From Lampris incognitus (taxonomy: Eukaryota; Chordata; Actinopteri; Lampriformes; Lampridae): a stretch of 64,000 bases of DNA. Location of the stretch: assembly GCF_029633865.1 (NCBI RefSeq), contig NC_079219.1, positions 13,254,137 through 13,318,136 of the forward strand, read 5' to 3'. Positions 20,352 to 30,493 of the stretch are shown here, piece by piece. Each line of letters starts with the position of its first letter. Position 1 is the stretch's first letter. Position numbers and translations under genes: made by a program. The notes under the pieces were generated by a model. It saw only the letters and a list, made by a program, of their open reading frames with translations, did no database searches and was not told the origin of the DNA.

Positions 20352-21732
20352 TGTAACCCTGTGGTTAAATTATAGGCCTTAGATATATTACATTGCACTA
20401 TTAGATAAGAGTTTGGCCTATGTTTGTTATTTTGTATACCTTTTGAATATGAATATATTATATTGTTGATATTGTTCTGCAAAACAGTTGTTTACCAATG
20501 TGAAATGCATTTGCTTTAGTGGAAACTTACCATTGTTGTGATTGGTTGGCTGTGGAGAGAATACCTTACCTTGAATGTGATTGGTTGAGAGGGCAGCGGA
20601 AAACGTCAGCACGAGCAGACTGGACGGGGAGAAGGAGGTCTCTCGTCCCTTGTGTGAGAAAAACGGAGCAGTTTGATGTCGAGTCGTTATATGCTATTTT
20701 GCGGTGAGAGAAATGTAATTGAAGTTTAGTGAACAGTGATGTGTGCGGGTGTCTGACCGAGACCCATCCCGGGAACTGTTTGTGTGAACTGTGGAGACAA
20801 ACTGACTACTCGTCAGTCCCATATGTGGACCCAGTGACGTTACGGAGCGAGCTAGCCAGTCGGTGTCCGTTGCTAGCACAGCAAGACGGGCGAATGGACT
20901 GGATGCGGTGAGGGGCTCTCCCCACAGTGAGTCGGGCCGTCTTCTAGTTTAGCGAAGTAACGTTATCAGTACAGTGTAGTGGTGGGTTCATGCGACCATC
21001 GAGGAACGCAGAAGGAGTCGTCTGTTGCCGTGTTGGGCTGCCGAGGCGAGCGCACGGTTCGACCGTGAGATGGTGCTAACGGCTAACTAGCCAGTTAGCT
21101 AGGATGGCTGCCGGCCTGACGTTCGCTGCTGCGCTGCGGCGGGAAGCGCGAGACGAAGAGGGGCATTCTTTGTGAGTACAAGCCGGATGTGCGGGCTCCC
21201 AAGGGGAGCGAAGAGGGCTGTTTAGGGTCCCCACGTACCCGATAAAGAAACAGGCCTGCAACTGGGGGTTGACTTTCTTTTATTTTATTGCCGGCTTAGT
21301 TATAGGGTTATTGAGCTGTATGCTAATGTGTTAGTCTGATTAATTTGTGTATAGCTGAATGCAGAGGCTCATTAGCCATTGAGGCTTATCACTTTCATTC
21401 ATTCTAATAATTATTACTCATAATACACCTGTATATATAATTCTATGTACCTGTGTGAGTGTGGATTATTCATGTGTGTTTATTCCTGTGGTGTCTAGAC
21501 CATGTTAGATTGCCTTAAAGGGGTCATATGCCATATTTGAGCGCCTTAAAGGGGTAGTCAACTTTTTAGTTGGAGTTACCAGATGACACTGTGAGACATT
21601 TAGAGCCTTTAGAACATACTTAAACACATAAAAAGCGAAGTTAACATACTTCAATAGTTTATTGGATACCGAGTTGTATAGAGAACTCAGGAGCGTTGTC
21701 CTTGACAGTTAAAAAGGATAGATAGCGCTACA
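20352..21732 (+). repeat. 5' LTR of gypsy C
   Basis: Starts TGTAACCCTGTGG and ends GATAGCGCTACA; 1381 bp. It matches the 3' LTR throughout, and the first 460 bp look identical. An LTR should contain the promoter and polyadenylation signal, but no motif was assigned with confidence. Short open frames in both LTRs occur as duplicates and are not genes. Confidence 0.92.
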
Positions 21733-21736
21733 TAAA

Positions 21737-21754
21737 TGGAGGCACCGCTGGGAT
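21737..21754 (+). promoter_or_regulatory. Primer binding site of gypsy C
   Basis: TGGAGGCACCGCTGGGAT lies four bases after the LTR. It starts with TGG as needed for a tRNA CCA end. It resembles, with a few mismatches, the complement of the 3' end of vertebrate leucine tRNA; the primer identity is an inference. Confidence 0.6.
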
Positions 21755-21898
21755 CTTTTTATGTGTTTAGCTGTATGTAAGACCAGTACATTTAAGTCCA
21801 AGTCATTAAATTAGTCATTAGTCAGTTACCTGAGCCAAGAAATTAGAATTTAATCTTTATTAGTAAGTTTACATAAAGATACAAGACAACAAGCAAAC

Positions 21899-23710
21899 AT
21901 GGAGTTAGTTAGTGATCTAAAGAGCTGGTGCAGAGGTGAGGGCCTGCAAGAGGACCATGCAGTAATGGTTCTAGCACCTGAAGATACCGAAACTGCCAAA
22001 CTTGAAGAAGCCATGGAAACCATCAAGTGTTTGGGAAGAGTACGAGTTAGAGGAAGGAGGTTCAGTACGAAGCTAAGGAAGCTGATGGTGCTGTGTGAGT
22101 GTCGAGAGAGCGTCAGGTCAGAGACTGTCCCCCCTGAAGTGCTACCTATCGAAGGACAAGAGGCGTGGCCCATCGTCATGGTAGGGGAGCTGGAAGCTAC
22201 AGTTGAAGACTTCAATAGTAAATTGAGAGCCTTACTGCGAACTGAGGGGAAGACAGAAGAGGACCTGCAGGCTTTCGTCACCACTACTCCACCCGCAGCC
22301 GAAACCCTATCAGCCACTGAAGCACTCCTACGAATGGTCAGCGTCCTACTCGATAAAACCTCCAAGCCTTCCTCAGACAGTGGTGGCTTCCGGCGACTAC
22401 GGATCTTCTCAGGAAACCTACCCACGCCAGCTGGTGAAGAGCCATTTGATCACTGGCTAGAGCAAGCCCAACTCATGGTCGAAGAGAGTGACTGCAGTGG
22501 CAAGGAGAAAAGGCGACGTATCATGGAAAGCCTCAAAGGGCCAGCATTGGAGACAGTCAAAGCTGTGCGAGTGTCCGACCCCAACATGAGTCCTACAATG
22601 TGCCTGGAAGCGCTGGAGTGCGCGTTCAGAACAGCAGAGTCAGGGGAAGATCTGTATTTCTCCTTCCGCTTATTACAGCAGAAACCCAGAGAGAAGCTGT
22701 CCGAGTTCCTGAGACGCCTGGAGAGTTCCCTCACCAAAGTAGTGCAGAAGGGTGGACTTCCAGCCGACCAGGCTGACCGTGCCCGTGTAGAGCAGCTACT
22801 TCGAGGCGGGACCGAGGCTGATCTGATGCTCATCCGGCTCAGACTGAGAGAAAGGACGGACAAGCCTCCAAACTTCGTGGATCTGCTCAGCGAAATCCGC
22901 AGCGAGGAAGAGTATGAAGCCTCTCGGAGTAAACTGAACCCCTCAGTGCAGACTATCCACGCCAAACATGATAATAGCAAGCAGGACGAGATCCAGAACC
23001 TGAAAGCCGAGATCAAGGAGCTAAGGTCAATGTTCGCTACCATGTTAACAAAGGGCCCCTCTGTCGCTGAAGAGGTTAACGTCGCCAGAGCCAAACAGGA
23101 ACACTGGCAGGACCCTGAAGTGTCAGCCCTAAATAAGCGAGTCAAGCAGCTGCAGCATAAACTCTCACACCGACGAGCCAGTCCCCTAGAGAACCAAGCA
23201 GCAGTTATGACAGTGGAGACGACACGCCCTGTACGTCACAGGCCCCAAGGGCCTCGCAGTGGCTCCGATCAACACTTCTGTTACCGGTGTGGTGAAAGCG
23301 GCCACTTTGCTGTTAAATGTCGAAACGCTGAGAACCAGGGCAAGGTGATTCAGAAGCTGATCCAGTCACGGAAGAGAGGCCAAGTCATGAGCCAGAAGCC
23401 TCCCAGTGATAGTTCTACTGGTAATGTGACTGTCACTTCCAAGAAAAGTGCTGTTGATGTACAGCGAGGCCCAAACCTGCCAACAGGCTTAATCGGAGCC
23501 CCATCCTTCGAGCCAGTGAAGGTGAACGGACATCTGTCTGCTGCCCTACTAGACAGTGGCTCTCAGGTCACCATAATCTTTGAAGGCTGGTACAAGAAGT
23601 ACATACCTGATGTACCCATCTACCCAGTAGACGGCCTAGACATCTGGGGTTTGAGTGAGTCCAGCTACCCCTACAGAGGATACGTTGTGGTGGAGATGGA
23701 ATTCCCATAG
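21899..23710 (+). CDS. PNMA-like Gag (with protease start) of gypsy C
   Basis: Intact 603-aa frame from the first good ATG after the primer binding site. The N terminus (residues 1-80) has LKSWCRGEGLQEDHAVMVLA and CLGRVRVRGRRF, matching the N-terminal domain of vertebrate PNMA proteins. Residues about 165-340 match the PNMA capsid region: RRLRIFSGNLPTPAGEEPFD, KRRRIMESLKGPALE, CLEALECAFRTAESGEDLYF, PREKLSEFLRRLESSL. A CCHC knuckle CYRCGESGHFAVKC lies near 460-473. The start of an aspartic protease with ALLDSGSQVTI lies near 548-558. The domain order says it builds the particle, binds RNA and starts Pol. The frame ends at an in-frame TAG (23708-23710), after which the same frame stays open, so the stop looks like a point mutation. 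PNMA genes are known to derive from Ty3/gypsy Gag; this is a Gag still within its element. Confidence 0.85.
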   Translation: MELVSDLKSWCRGEGLQEDHAVMVLAPEDTETAKLEEAMETIKCLGRVRVRGRRFSTKLRKLMVLCECRESVRSETVPPEVLPIEGQEAWPIVMVGELEATVEDFNSKLRALLRTEGKTEEDLQAFVTTTPPAAETLSATEALLRMVSVLLDKTSKPSSDSGGFRRLRIFSGNLPTPAGEEPFDHWLEQAQLMVEESDCSGKEKRRRIMESLKGPALETVKAVRVSDPNMSPTMCLEALECAFRTAESGEDLYFSFRLLQQKPREKLSEFLRRLESSLTKVVQKGGLPADQADRARVEQLLRGGTEADLMLIRLRLRERTDKPPNFVDLLSEIRSEEEYEASRSKLNPSVQTIHAKHDNSKQDEIQNLKAEIKELRSMFATMLTKGPSVAEEVNVARAKQEHWQDPEVSALNKRVKQLQHKLSHRRASPLENQAAVMTVETTRPVRHRPQGPRSGSDQHFCYRCGESGHFAVKCRNAENQGKVIQKLIQSRKRGQVMSQKPPSDSSTGNVTVTSKKSAVDVQRGPNLPTGLIGAPSFEPVKVNGHLSAALLDSGSQVTIIFEGWYKKYIPDVPIYPVDGLDIWGLSESSYPYRGYVVVEMEFP

Positions 23711-24346
23711 AAAGTCACTGGTGCCCCTGAGACGATCTCCGTGCTCGCCCTGATCTGCCCGACACCGAGAGGCCCAGAGCAAACACCAATCATTGTGGGG
23801 ACCAACGCCAAGGCCAAGCTACCTAAGCGTCTCGCACGTCTGTATGGAGAAATGGTGGGTGTGCACCTCGCCCAAACCATTGGAGTCAAGAAGATGGATG
23901 CTGGGACAAAGACCAGACCAAACCTCCCGCTACACGATACGGAAGATGGAGACGAGGGAGTGGGATATGTGAAGTGGCTAGGTCCAGGCTCGCTCATTCT
24001 ACCGCCTGGGGCCAGCCGTGCGGCTAGCTGCAAAGTAGAGTTCACCCAGCCAGTGGAGAAAGAGATCCTGATGATGGATGACTCTCCTACCAAACCCCTC
24101 CCTGCCGGCGTGCTACTGACGTCAATAGTAGTGCCCAGCTATGATGTTGACCCCAAACAGTTCACAGTCCTGCTGCGGAATGACTCACTCAAAGAAGCCA
24201 TCATACCTGCTGGAGCAGTACTGGGTCACGTGTATGCCACAGATGTCGTTACCTCCACCCACAAAAAAGAACCAAATTCAGTGGAGTGGGATGCCAGCGA
24301 GATTGACTTCGGTGACTCGCCACTACCTCAGGAGTGGAAGGAGTGA
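23711..24346 (+). pseudogene. Protease/linker region of gypsy C after the TAG
   Basis: Same frame as Gag, open from 23711 to TGA at 24344-24346 (first ATG at 23741 is internal). It contains the rest of the protease region and a linker, including VLALICPTPRGPEQTPIIVG and LPLHDTEDGDEGVGYVKWLG, and leads towards reverse transcriptase. The TGA is followed by sequence that still reads in this frame for about 17 codons, then a 1-base shift near 24400 moves into the Pol frame. With the TAG upstream, this region could only be made by suppression or from another copy. Confidence 0.75.
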
Positions 24347-24402
24347 CTCCGCACGAAGCTCACACAACGTGCGGATGTCTTCTCCCTACACGAATTGGGA
24401 TG

Positions 24403-27400
24403 TTGGCTTGGCCAAAGGCGTGGAGCACAGTATCAGGATGTCGGATGAGCGACCCTTCCGTGAGCGGTCCAGACGCCTTGCCCCAGCTGACATTGATGAC
24501 GTGAGACGACATATGCAAGAGCTGATAGCAGCAGGCATTATCAAGGAGTCCCGAAGCCCCTACGCATCACCCATAGTGATCGCGCGGAAGAAGAATGGGA
24601 AAGTGAGGATGTGCATCGACTACCGCACCTTGAACAGTCGAACCATCCCCGATCAGTACACAACCCCTCGTATTGACGACGCACTGGACTGCCTGTCCGG
24701 AAGCCAGTGGTTCAGCGTACTGGATCTAAGAAGCGGATACTATCAAATCGCCATGAAGGAGGAAGACAAGGAGAAGACGGCGTTCATCTGCCCACTGGGG
24801 TTCTACCAATTCGAGAGAATGCCCCAGGGGATCACCGGAGCTCCAGCCACGTTCCAGCGGCTCATGGAGAAAGCCGTGGGTGACATGAATCTCCTGGAAG
24901 TGCTCGTCTACCTCGATGATTTGATAGTCTTCGGAAGGACCTTGGAGGAACATGAGGAGAGGCTCGTCAAAGTCCTCGACAGGCTGCAAGAGGCGGGGCT
25001 GAAGATCTCTCTGGACAAGTGTCAGTTTGGCCAGAGCAAAGTCAAGTACGTCGGGCACATCGTATCTGCTAACGGTGTCGCCACTGATCCAGCCAAGATC
25101 GAAACAGTCACCACCTGGCCCCAGCCTACTGACCTGAAGACTCTGCGATCCTTCCTCGGCTTCTGCGGATACTACAGACGGTTCATTGCCAACTACTCCT
25201 CCATCGTCAGGCCCCTGACCGAGCTGACAAAAGGATACGCCCCAAAACAGCACGGAAAGAGAGCTGCGAAGGACTCCAAGAAAGTCTACCTGAAGGAGTC
25301 TGAACCCTTCGGAGAGCGATGGGACCTGGCCTGCACTGCAGCATTCCACCAGATCATCACTTGTCTCACCCACGCGCCCGTCTTGGCGTTTGCTGATCCC
25401 AACAAGCCCTATGTCCTTCGTGTGGACGCCAGTCTAACGGGATTGGGAGCCGTCCTGTACCAGGAGTACCCAGAGGGGTTGAGGCCGTTGGCGTTTGCTA
25501 GCAGGAAGCTGTCCGCATCTGAGATGAACTATCCCATCCATCAACTGGAGTTCCTGTCCCTCAAATGGGCAGTGGTGAACAAGTTCCATGATTACCTCTA
25601 CGGAGCCAGATTCACAGTACGAACTGATAACAATCCCCTCACGTACGTACTCACTACAGCCAAGCTCAACGCCACAGGGCATCGGTGGCTGGCCGATCTG
25701 TCTACCTATGAGTTCGACATCCGCTACCGACCTGGGAAAAGCAACATCGACGCCGACCTGCTGTCGAGGCAAGAGAGGGGTGAAGAGAGGCAAAGAGACT
25801 GGGAGACCATCTCACAAGCTGGCGTGCAGTCAATCTGTCGACGAGTAAGCGTTCTGAGCTCCCCAAAGACATCTCCGAGATATGCTGAACAGCTAGGAGC
25901 TCGTCCTGAAAGTGACCCTGAGCTCTACGCCTTCCCCACGTGCGTGGATGTGAGTGCGCTAGGACAGATGTCCAGGTCCGAGCTCAAAGCCGCACAGAAA
26001 GAGGATCCTGTGATAGGACTGACGATCCAAGCTCTAAAACACGGCCAATGGCCAGAGGATCTGGAAGCCAATCCAGATGTGAGCCAGATGAAAAGGGAGC
26101 TGGGAAGACTACAACTGAGAGACGGCCTACTCCATCGCATTAGCAAGAGACCATCAGGAGAAGAGTCCTCTCAGCTGGTGCTGCCTGCCGTGTTCAGAGG
26201 TGTCGTGCTAAAGTCCTTACACGATGATATGGGACATCTAGGCATCGAGAGAACAACTGACCTGCTGAAGGCAAGATTCTACTGGCCGAGAATGGCAGGA
26301 GAGACAGAGCAGTATGTCAAAAACTGCGGGAAGTGTGTCTCACGGAAGAGTCCCTGTCAGAGAGCTGCGCCGCTCCGCCAGATCCGGAGCAATGGGCCAA
26401 TGGACTTAGTCTGTATAGACTTCCTCTCCGTGGAGCCAGACTGCAAGGGTATTGGCAACGTGCTAGTGGTCACTGATCACTTTACTCGCTATACACAAGC
26501 CTACCCAACGAAGAACCAGAAGGCGCTCACAGTCGCAAAAGTTCTCAACGAGAAGTTCTTCGTAAACTATGGTCTGCCAGCAAGGATCCACTCAGACCAA
26601 GGCCGAGACTTCGAAAGCCAGACAATCGGAGAAATGCTGAAAGTGATGGGGATACGAAAGTCCAGGACCTCTCCCTACCACCCACAAGGAGATCCACAAC
26701 CAGAACGGTTCAACCGTACCCCGCTGTCCATGCTAGGCACACTGAATCCAGAGAAGAGGAGGCGGTGGAGTGAGCAAGTGCCCCACGTTGTGCATACCTA
26801 CAATGCCAGTAGGTCTGATGCAACCGGCTACTCGCCATACTACTTACTATACGGGAGAGAGGCAAGGCTGGCCGTGGATGTGTGTTTCGGGACGTCTCCC
26901 GATGGCTATGATGTCGGTCACCACTCACGCTATGTGGCTAGACTCAAAGAAGATCTGCAGAAGGCATACCAACTGGCCTCTGCCACAGCCGACAAAACAC
27001 ACCAGAGGAACAAGATAGCCTATGACAGCAGGGTGGGATCACAAACCCTGGAACCCGGCGACAGAGTGTTGGTGAAGAATCTCGGACTCAAAGGCAAGCA
27101 CAAACTCCAAAGCCGATGGAAAGAGATTCCTCATGTGGTTGTGAGTCCGATGCCAAACTTATCTGTCTACAGAGTGAAGCAGGAGGATGGAAACGGAGGA
27201 ATCAGAACATTGCACCGAGATCATCTCTTACCTATCGGGCAGCAAGTCAGAATGCAGAGAGAAGAGAGCGACCACAGACCACCACCAAAGCCAAAGACAA
27301 GAGCCGACACAAGAAAGAAGCAACAAACCAAACAGTCTCAAACAGTCAGTACAGAAGAAGAGGATAGTGAAGAGGGCTTGACCGACTCATCTACAGAGTC

Positions 27401-27800
27401 TGAGTACGAGAGACCGATACCAAGACCCTACAGCACTTACCCGGAAGATGTCCTGAACAAGCGTAGAGCTGCACGGGAACAAGCAGTTATCCCTCAGGAG
27501 GAAGAGGAACCTCCTGGTGCTAGAACTGAAGAGAATAATGACGAAGACCAAAGTGAAGAAGAAGAAGAGAGGGAGAATGAGGCTGAAGAAGAGTTAGCTC
27601 AAGAGTCAGAGTCTGACATAGATGAGGGCCAAGCTAGCAGCGTAGATGAGGAAGCTAGTCCCCAAAGACAACCAGTAGGTAGGCTGAAGAGGTTAGTAAA
27701 GCCAGTCGTAAGACTTACCTATGATGAGCCAGGAAAAGCCAGCGATACGCCTATAACTATAGTACACAGAGGTGTCACTATCAGGATAGGAAAGAGTTAG
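24403..27800 (+). CDS. Pol (RT, RNase H, integrase) of gypsy C
   Basis: Open frame running to TAG at 27798-27800; the frame is open from 24141 but matches Pol only from about 24403. Reverse transcriptase: ESRSPYASPIVIARKKNGKV, SVLDLRSGYYQIAMKE (catalytic Asp), FERMPQGITGAPATFQRL, VYLDDLIVFG with the YLDD pair near 24909. RNase H: RVDASLTGLGAVLYQE, VRTDNNPLTYVLTTAKLN, RYRPGKSNIDADLLSR (to 25770). Integrase: a zinc-binding H-H-C-C module near 26220-26340, then CIDFLSVEP, HSDQGRDFESQTIGEML and PERFNRT, giving the D, D and E residues. A GPY/F-like region follows near 27060, then an acidic tail of about 190 residues. No envelope follows. The enzyme block looks intact, but its fusion to Gag is broken upstream. 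Confidence 0.88.
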
Positions 27801-27879
27801 TGCACCACACTTAGTTTATACCCTCAGATGAGAGACCTTACTAGTTAGATTTAGGTGAATGAGGGCATTCACACGTTCA

Positions 27880-27891
27880 GTAGGGGGAGGG
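27880..27891 (+). promoter_or_regulatory. Polypurine tract of gypsy C
   Basis: GTAGGGGGAGGG directly before the 3' LTR start TGTAACCC. This is the standard plus-strand primer site. Confidence 0.75.
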
Positions 27892-29274
27892 TGTAACCCT
27901 GTGGTTAAATTATAGGCCTTAGATATATTACATTGCACTATTAGATAAGAGTTTGGCCTATGTTTGTTATTTTGTATACCTTTTGAATATGAATATATTA
28001 TATTGTTGATATTGTTCTGCAAAACAGTTGTTTACCAATGTGAAATGCATTTGCTTTAGTGGAAACTTACCATTGTTGTGATTGGTTGGCTGTGGAGAGA
28101 ATACCTTACCTTGAATGTGATTGGTTGAGAGGGCAGCGGAAAACGTCAGCACGAGCAGACTGGACGGGGAGAAGGAGGTCTCTCGTCCCTTGTGTGAGAA
28201 AAACGGAGCAGTTTGATGTCGAGTCGTTATATGCTATTTTGCGGTGAGAGAAATGTAATTGAAGTTTAGTGAACAGTGATGTGTGCGGGTGTCTGACCGA
28301 GACCCATCCCGGGAACTGTTTGTGTGAACTGTGGAGACAAACTGACTACTCGCCAGTCCCATATGTGGACCCAGTGACGTTACGGAGCGAGCTAGCCAGT
28401 CAGTGTTCGTTGCTAGCACAGCAAGACGGGCGAATGGACTGGATGCGGTGAGGGGCTCTCCCCACAGTGAGTCGGGCCGTCTTCTAGTTTAGCGAAGTAA
28501 CGTTATCAGTTACAGTGTAGTGGTGGGTTCATGCGACCATCGAGGAACGCAGAAGGAGTCGTCTGTTGCCGTGTTGGGCTGCCGAGGCGAGCGCACGGTT
28601 CGACCGTGAGATGGTGCTAACGGCTAACCTGCCAGTTAGCTAGGATGGCTGCCGGCCTGACATTCGCTGCTGCGCTGCGGCGGGAAGCGCGAGACGAAGA
28701 GGAGCATTCTTTGTGAGTACAAGCCGGATGTGCGGGCTCCCAAGGGGAGCGAAGAGGGCTGTTTAGGGTCCCCACGTACCCGATAAAGAAACAGGCCTGC
28801 AACTGGGGGTTGACTTTCTTTTATTTTATTGCCAGCTTAGTTATAGGGTTATTGAGCTGTATGCTAATGTGTTAGTCTGATTAATTTGTGTATATCTGAA
28901 TGCAGAGGCTCATTAGCCATTGAGGCTTATCACTTTCATTCATTCTAATAATTATTACTCATAATACATTTGTATATATAATTCTATGTACCTGTGTGAG
29001 TGTGGATTATTCATGTGTGTTTATTCCTGTGGTGTCTAGACCATGTTAGATTGCCTTAAAGGGGTCATATGCCATATTTGAGCGCCTTAAAGGGGTAGTC
29101 AACTTTTTAGTTGGAGTTACCAGATGACACTGTAAGACATTTAGAGCCTTTAGAACATACTTTAAACACATAAAAAGCGAAGTTAACATACTTCAATAGT
29201 TTATTGGATACCGAGTTGTATAGAGAACTCAGGAGCGTTGTCCTTGACAGTTAAAAAGGATAGATAGCGCTACA
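27892..29274 (+). repeat. 3' LTR of gypsy C
   Basis: 1383 bp; same ends and content as the 5' LTR with about a dozen substitutions (mostly C/T or G/A) and two extra single bases. Confidence 0.92.
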
Positions 29275-29760
29275 TATACCAAGTCCAGTTGCACTTGATT
29301 CAACTCCTTTGGATTCACCCACTTGTCGCCATTGCCGGCATGTCTGGGATCCCTCTCTCTGCCTGCCATTGAGGGCATAGTCCTTTGCCTGCTGATGTGT
29401 CCGGTGTGCAGCAAGTAAGTCGAACTTCTTTTGCTGCCTGGTTTTGGACTTTCCATGTTGTGCTAGATTAGCCTTCTCCGTGAACTCAATCGGAAAGTGG
29501 TCTCATCTAGATGCAATGTTGGTCTCTGTCGGATCTGCTCCTCTTTGGCTTTCAAAACGTCGATGGTAAAATTTGTTTTTCTCACCCATTCGTTCAACAG
29601 CTTTGCCTTCTGGGGGATCTTGCTAGCTTGGTGGCACTTGACATAAGATTTCATTTGCAGGCTCTTAGGTGTGTAATCCTGCTCTGTCTGCACCCGAGGG
29701 TGAATCTGAGGTGGTTTCTGTAGTCCGCCATTTTACACGTCATACTCACCTACAAGTTTA
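29275..29760 (-). mobile_element. Host repeat of the nest, right piece
   Basis: Continues the repeat interrupted by gypsy C: CCAAGTCCAGTTGCACTTG follows on from the sequence ending at 20351. Two minus-strand open pieces lie here (29693-29463 and 29456-29229), reading SYVKCHQASKIPQKAKLLNE, HLDETTFRLSSRRRLI and KWVNPKELNQVQLDLVY. They look like decayed coding sequence, but I do not recognise the protein. The link to the Penelope-like piece at 7113-7406 is by contiguity only. Confidence 0.5.
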
Positions 29761-29779
29761 AGGCAGTCCTCACCGAAAT

Positions 29780-29930
29780 GACTCAAAATGCCTTGATGCA
29801 TGCTCAATAACCCAGGTGTACAAATCCCAGAAAAATTGGATCAGTTCATCAGGACACAAGGTGTAGTGGGAGAAACGTTTCATCACTCATCTAATTGTCT
29901 CGGCTGACTGCAGAACAACCTTATAATCAG
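29780..29930. repeat. Dispersed fish repeat scrap
   Basis: Contains AGAAACGTTTCATCACTCAT and GTCTCGGCTGACTGCAG, segments I recognise as common in fish interspersed repeats. Read on the minus strand it has GATGAGTGATGAAACGTTTC, similar in form to the motif at 20312-20332. Confidence 0.45.
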
Positions 29931-29934
29931 TCAG

Positions 29935-30300
29935 CCATCAAAACTGAGCAGTGACAATGGCTCTCATTTTGTAAATAGAGAGCCTACAAATTGATCTGAA
30001 AACACAATGTGCCTACCACCCTGCATCAGGAGACGCTGTTGAAAGAGCAAAGCAAACCATCAAAATCATACTGATTCAGTTGATGGCTGAAATTCCGCTG
30101 TCTTGGGTACAAGTCCTACCCCTGGCACTGAGGTATGAGAGGACGCTCTCATTGAACAACTGGTCTGTCACCACATAAAGTGCTGACAGGAAGACCAGTG
30201 CACGTGCGAACCACACCTTTTGCCCAAGACACTGACCGGACTACACGATGATATGGCAAGTTATTGTGTTGCACTTAATGGTGTCCTAAAGTGAGGAAAA
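29935..30300 (+). pseudogene. Retroviral-type integrase scrap
   Basis: A decayed fragment of an endogenous retrovirus or related element. The translation begins near a D-N-G-S-H-F-V-N segment (the second catalytic Asp region), continues CAYHPASGDAVERAKQTIK with the Glu that follows H-P-x-S-G, then MAEIPLSWVQVLPLALRYER. Stops and a frame change appear soon afterwards. No LTR or other gene belonging to it was found, so this is an isolated relic with no possible function. Confidence 0.65.
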
Positions 30301-30344
30301 TATTGTAACGATCACGGATGAATAGGCTCGGTAGCCCTTGGCTA

Positions 30345-30430
30345 ACGGGTCGGACCCTTTAGTCGACTGGTTAACGTTGTCGCTTGCGGAGTGGGAGACA
30401 CGGGTTCGCGTCCCGGCTGTGGCGGTTCCC
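30345..30430 (+). repeat. tRNA-like sequence (SINE head or tRNA pseudogene)
   Basis: Contains an A-box match TAGTCGACTGG and a B-box-like GGTTCGCGTCC about 40 bp later, the spacing of the internal RNA polymerase III promoter. The flanking stems do not fold as a clean tRNA by eye, so it is more likely a SINE head or a pseudogene than a working tRNA gene. Confidence 0.5.
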
Positions 30431-30493
30431 GGATTGCCCCCTGAATTCGCTACAATATGAATATATGCATCATCTTTTAAGTGTAATAATCAT

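Larger units (their letters stand above)
20352..29274 (+). mobile_element. Ty3/gypsy element C with PNMA-like Gag
   Basis: A complete LTR retrotransposon of 8.9 kb with two 1.38-kb LTRs (20352-21732, 27892-29274), primer binding site, Gag, protease, reverse transcriptase, RNase H, integrase and polypurine tract, and no envelope gene. The flanks TAGA (20348-20351) and TATA (29275-29278) are compatible with a 4-bp target duplication with one mismatch. The LTRs differ at about a dozen substitutions and two 1-bp indels, so the insertion is recent. Gag is of the PNMA type. Gag-Pol continuity is broken in this copy. Confidence 0.92.

Noticed and set aside
20427-21261. Set of about 60-aa open frames present twice (also 27967-28802)
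   Set aside because: They lie in the two LTRs of gypsy C, are short and on both strands, and have no recognised domain; duplication is explained by the LTRs.
21850-23145. Long minus-strand frames opposite Gag of gypsy C
   Set aside because: They are antisense shadows of a recognised Gag frame with Ser/Leu-rich low-complexity content.
24141-24402. Start of Pol at the first ATG of its frame
   Set aside because: These codons are out of frame with the true coding sequence, which at this point is in the Gag frame; Pol similarity begins only after the shift near 24400.
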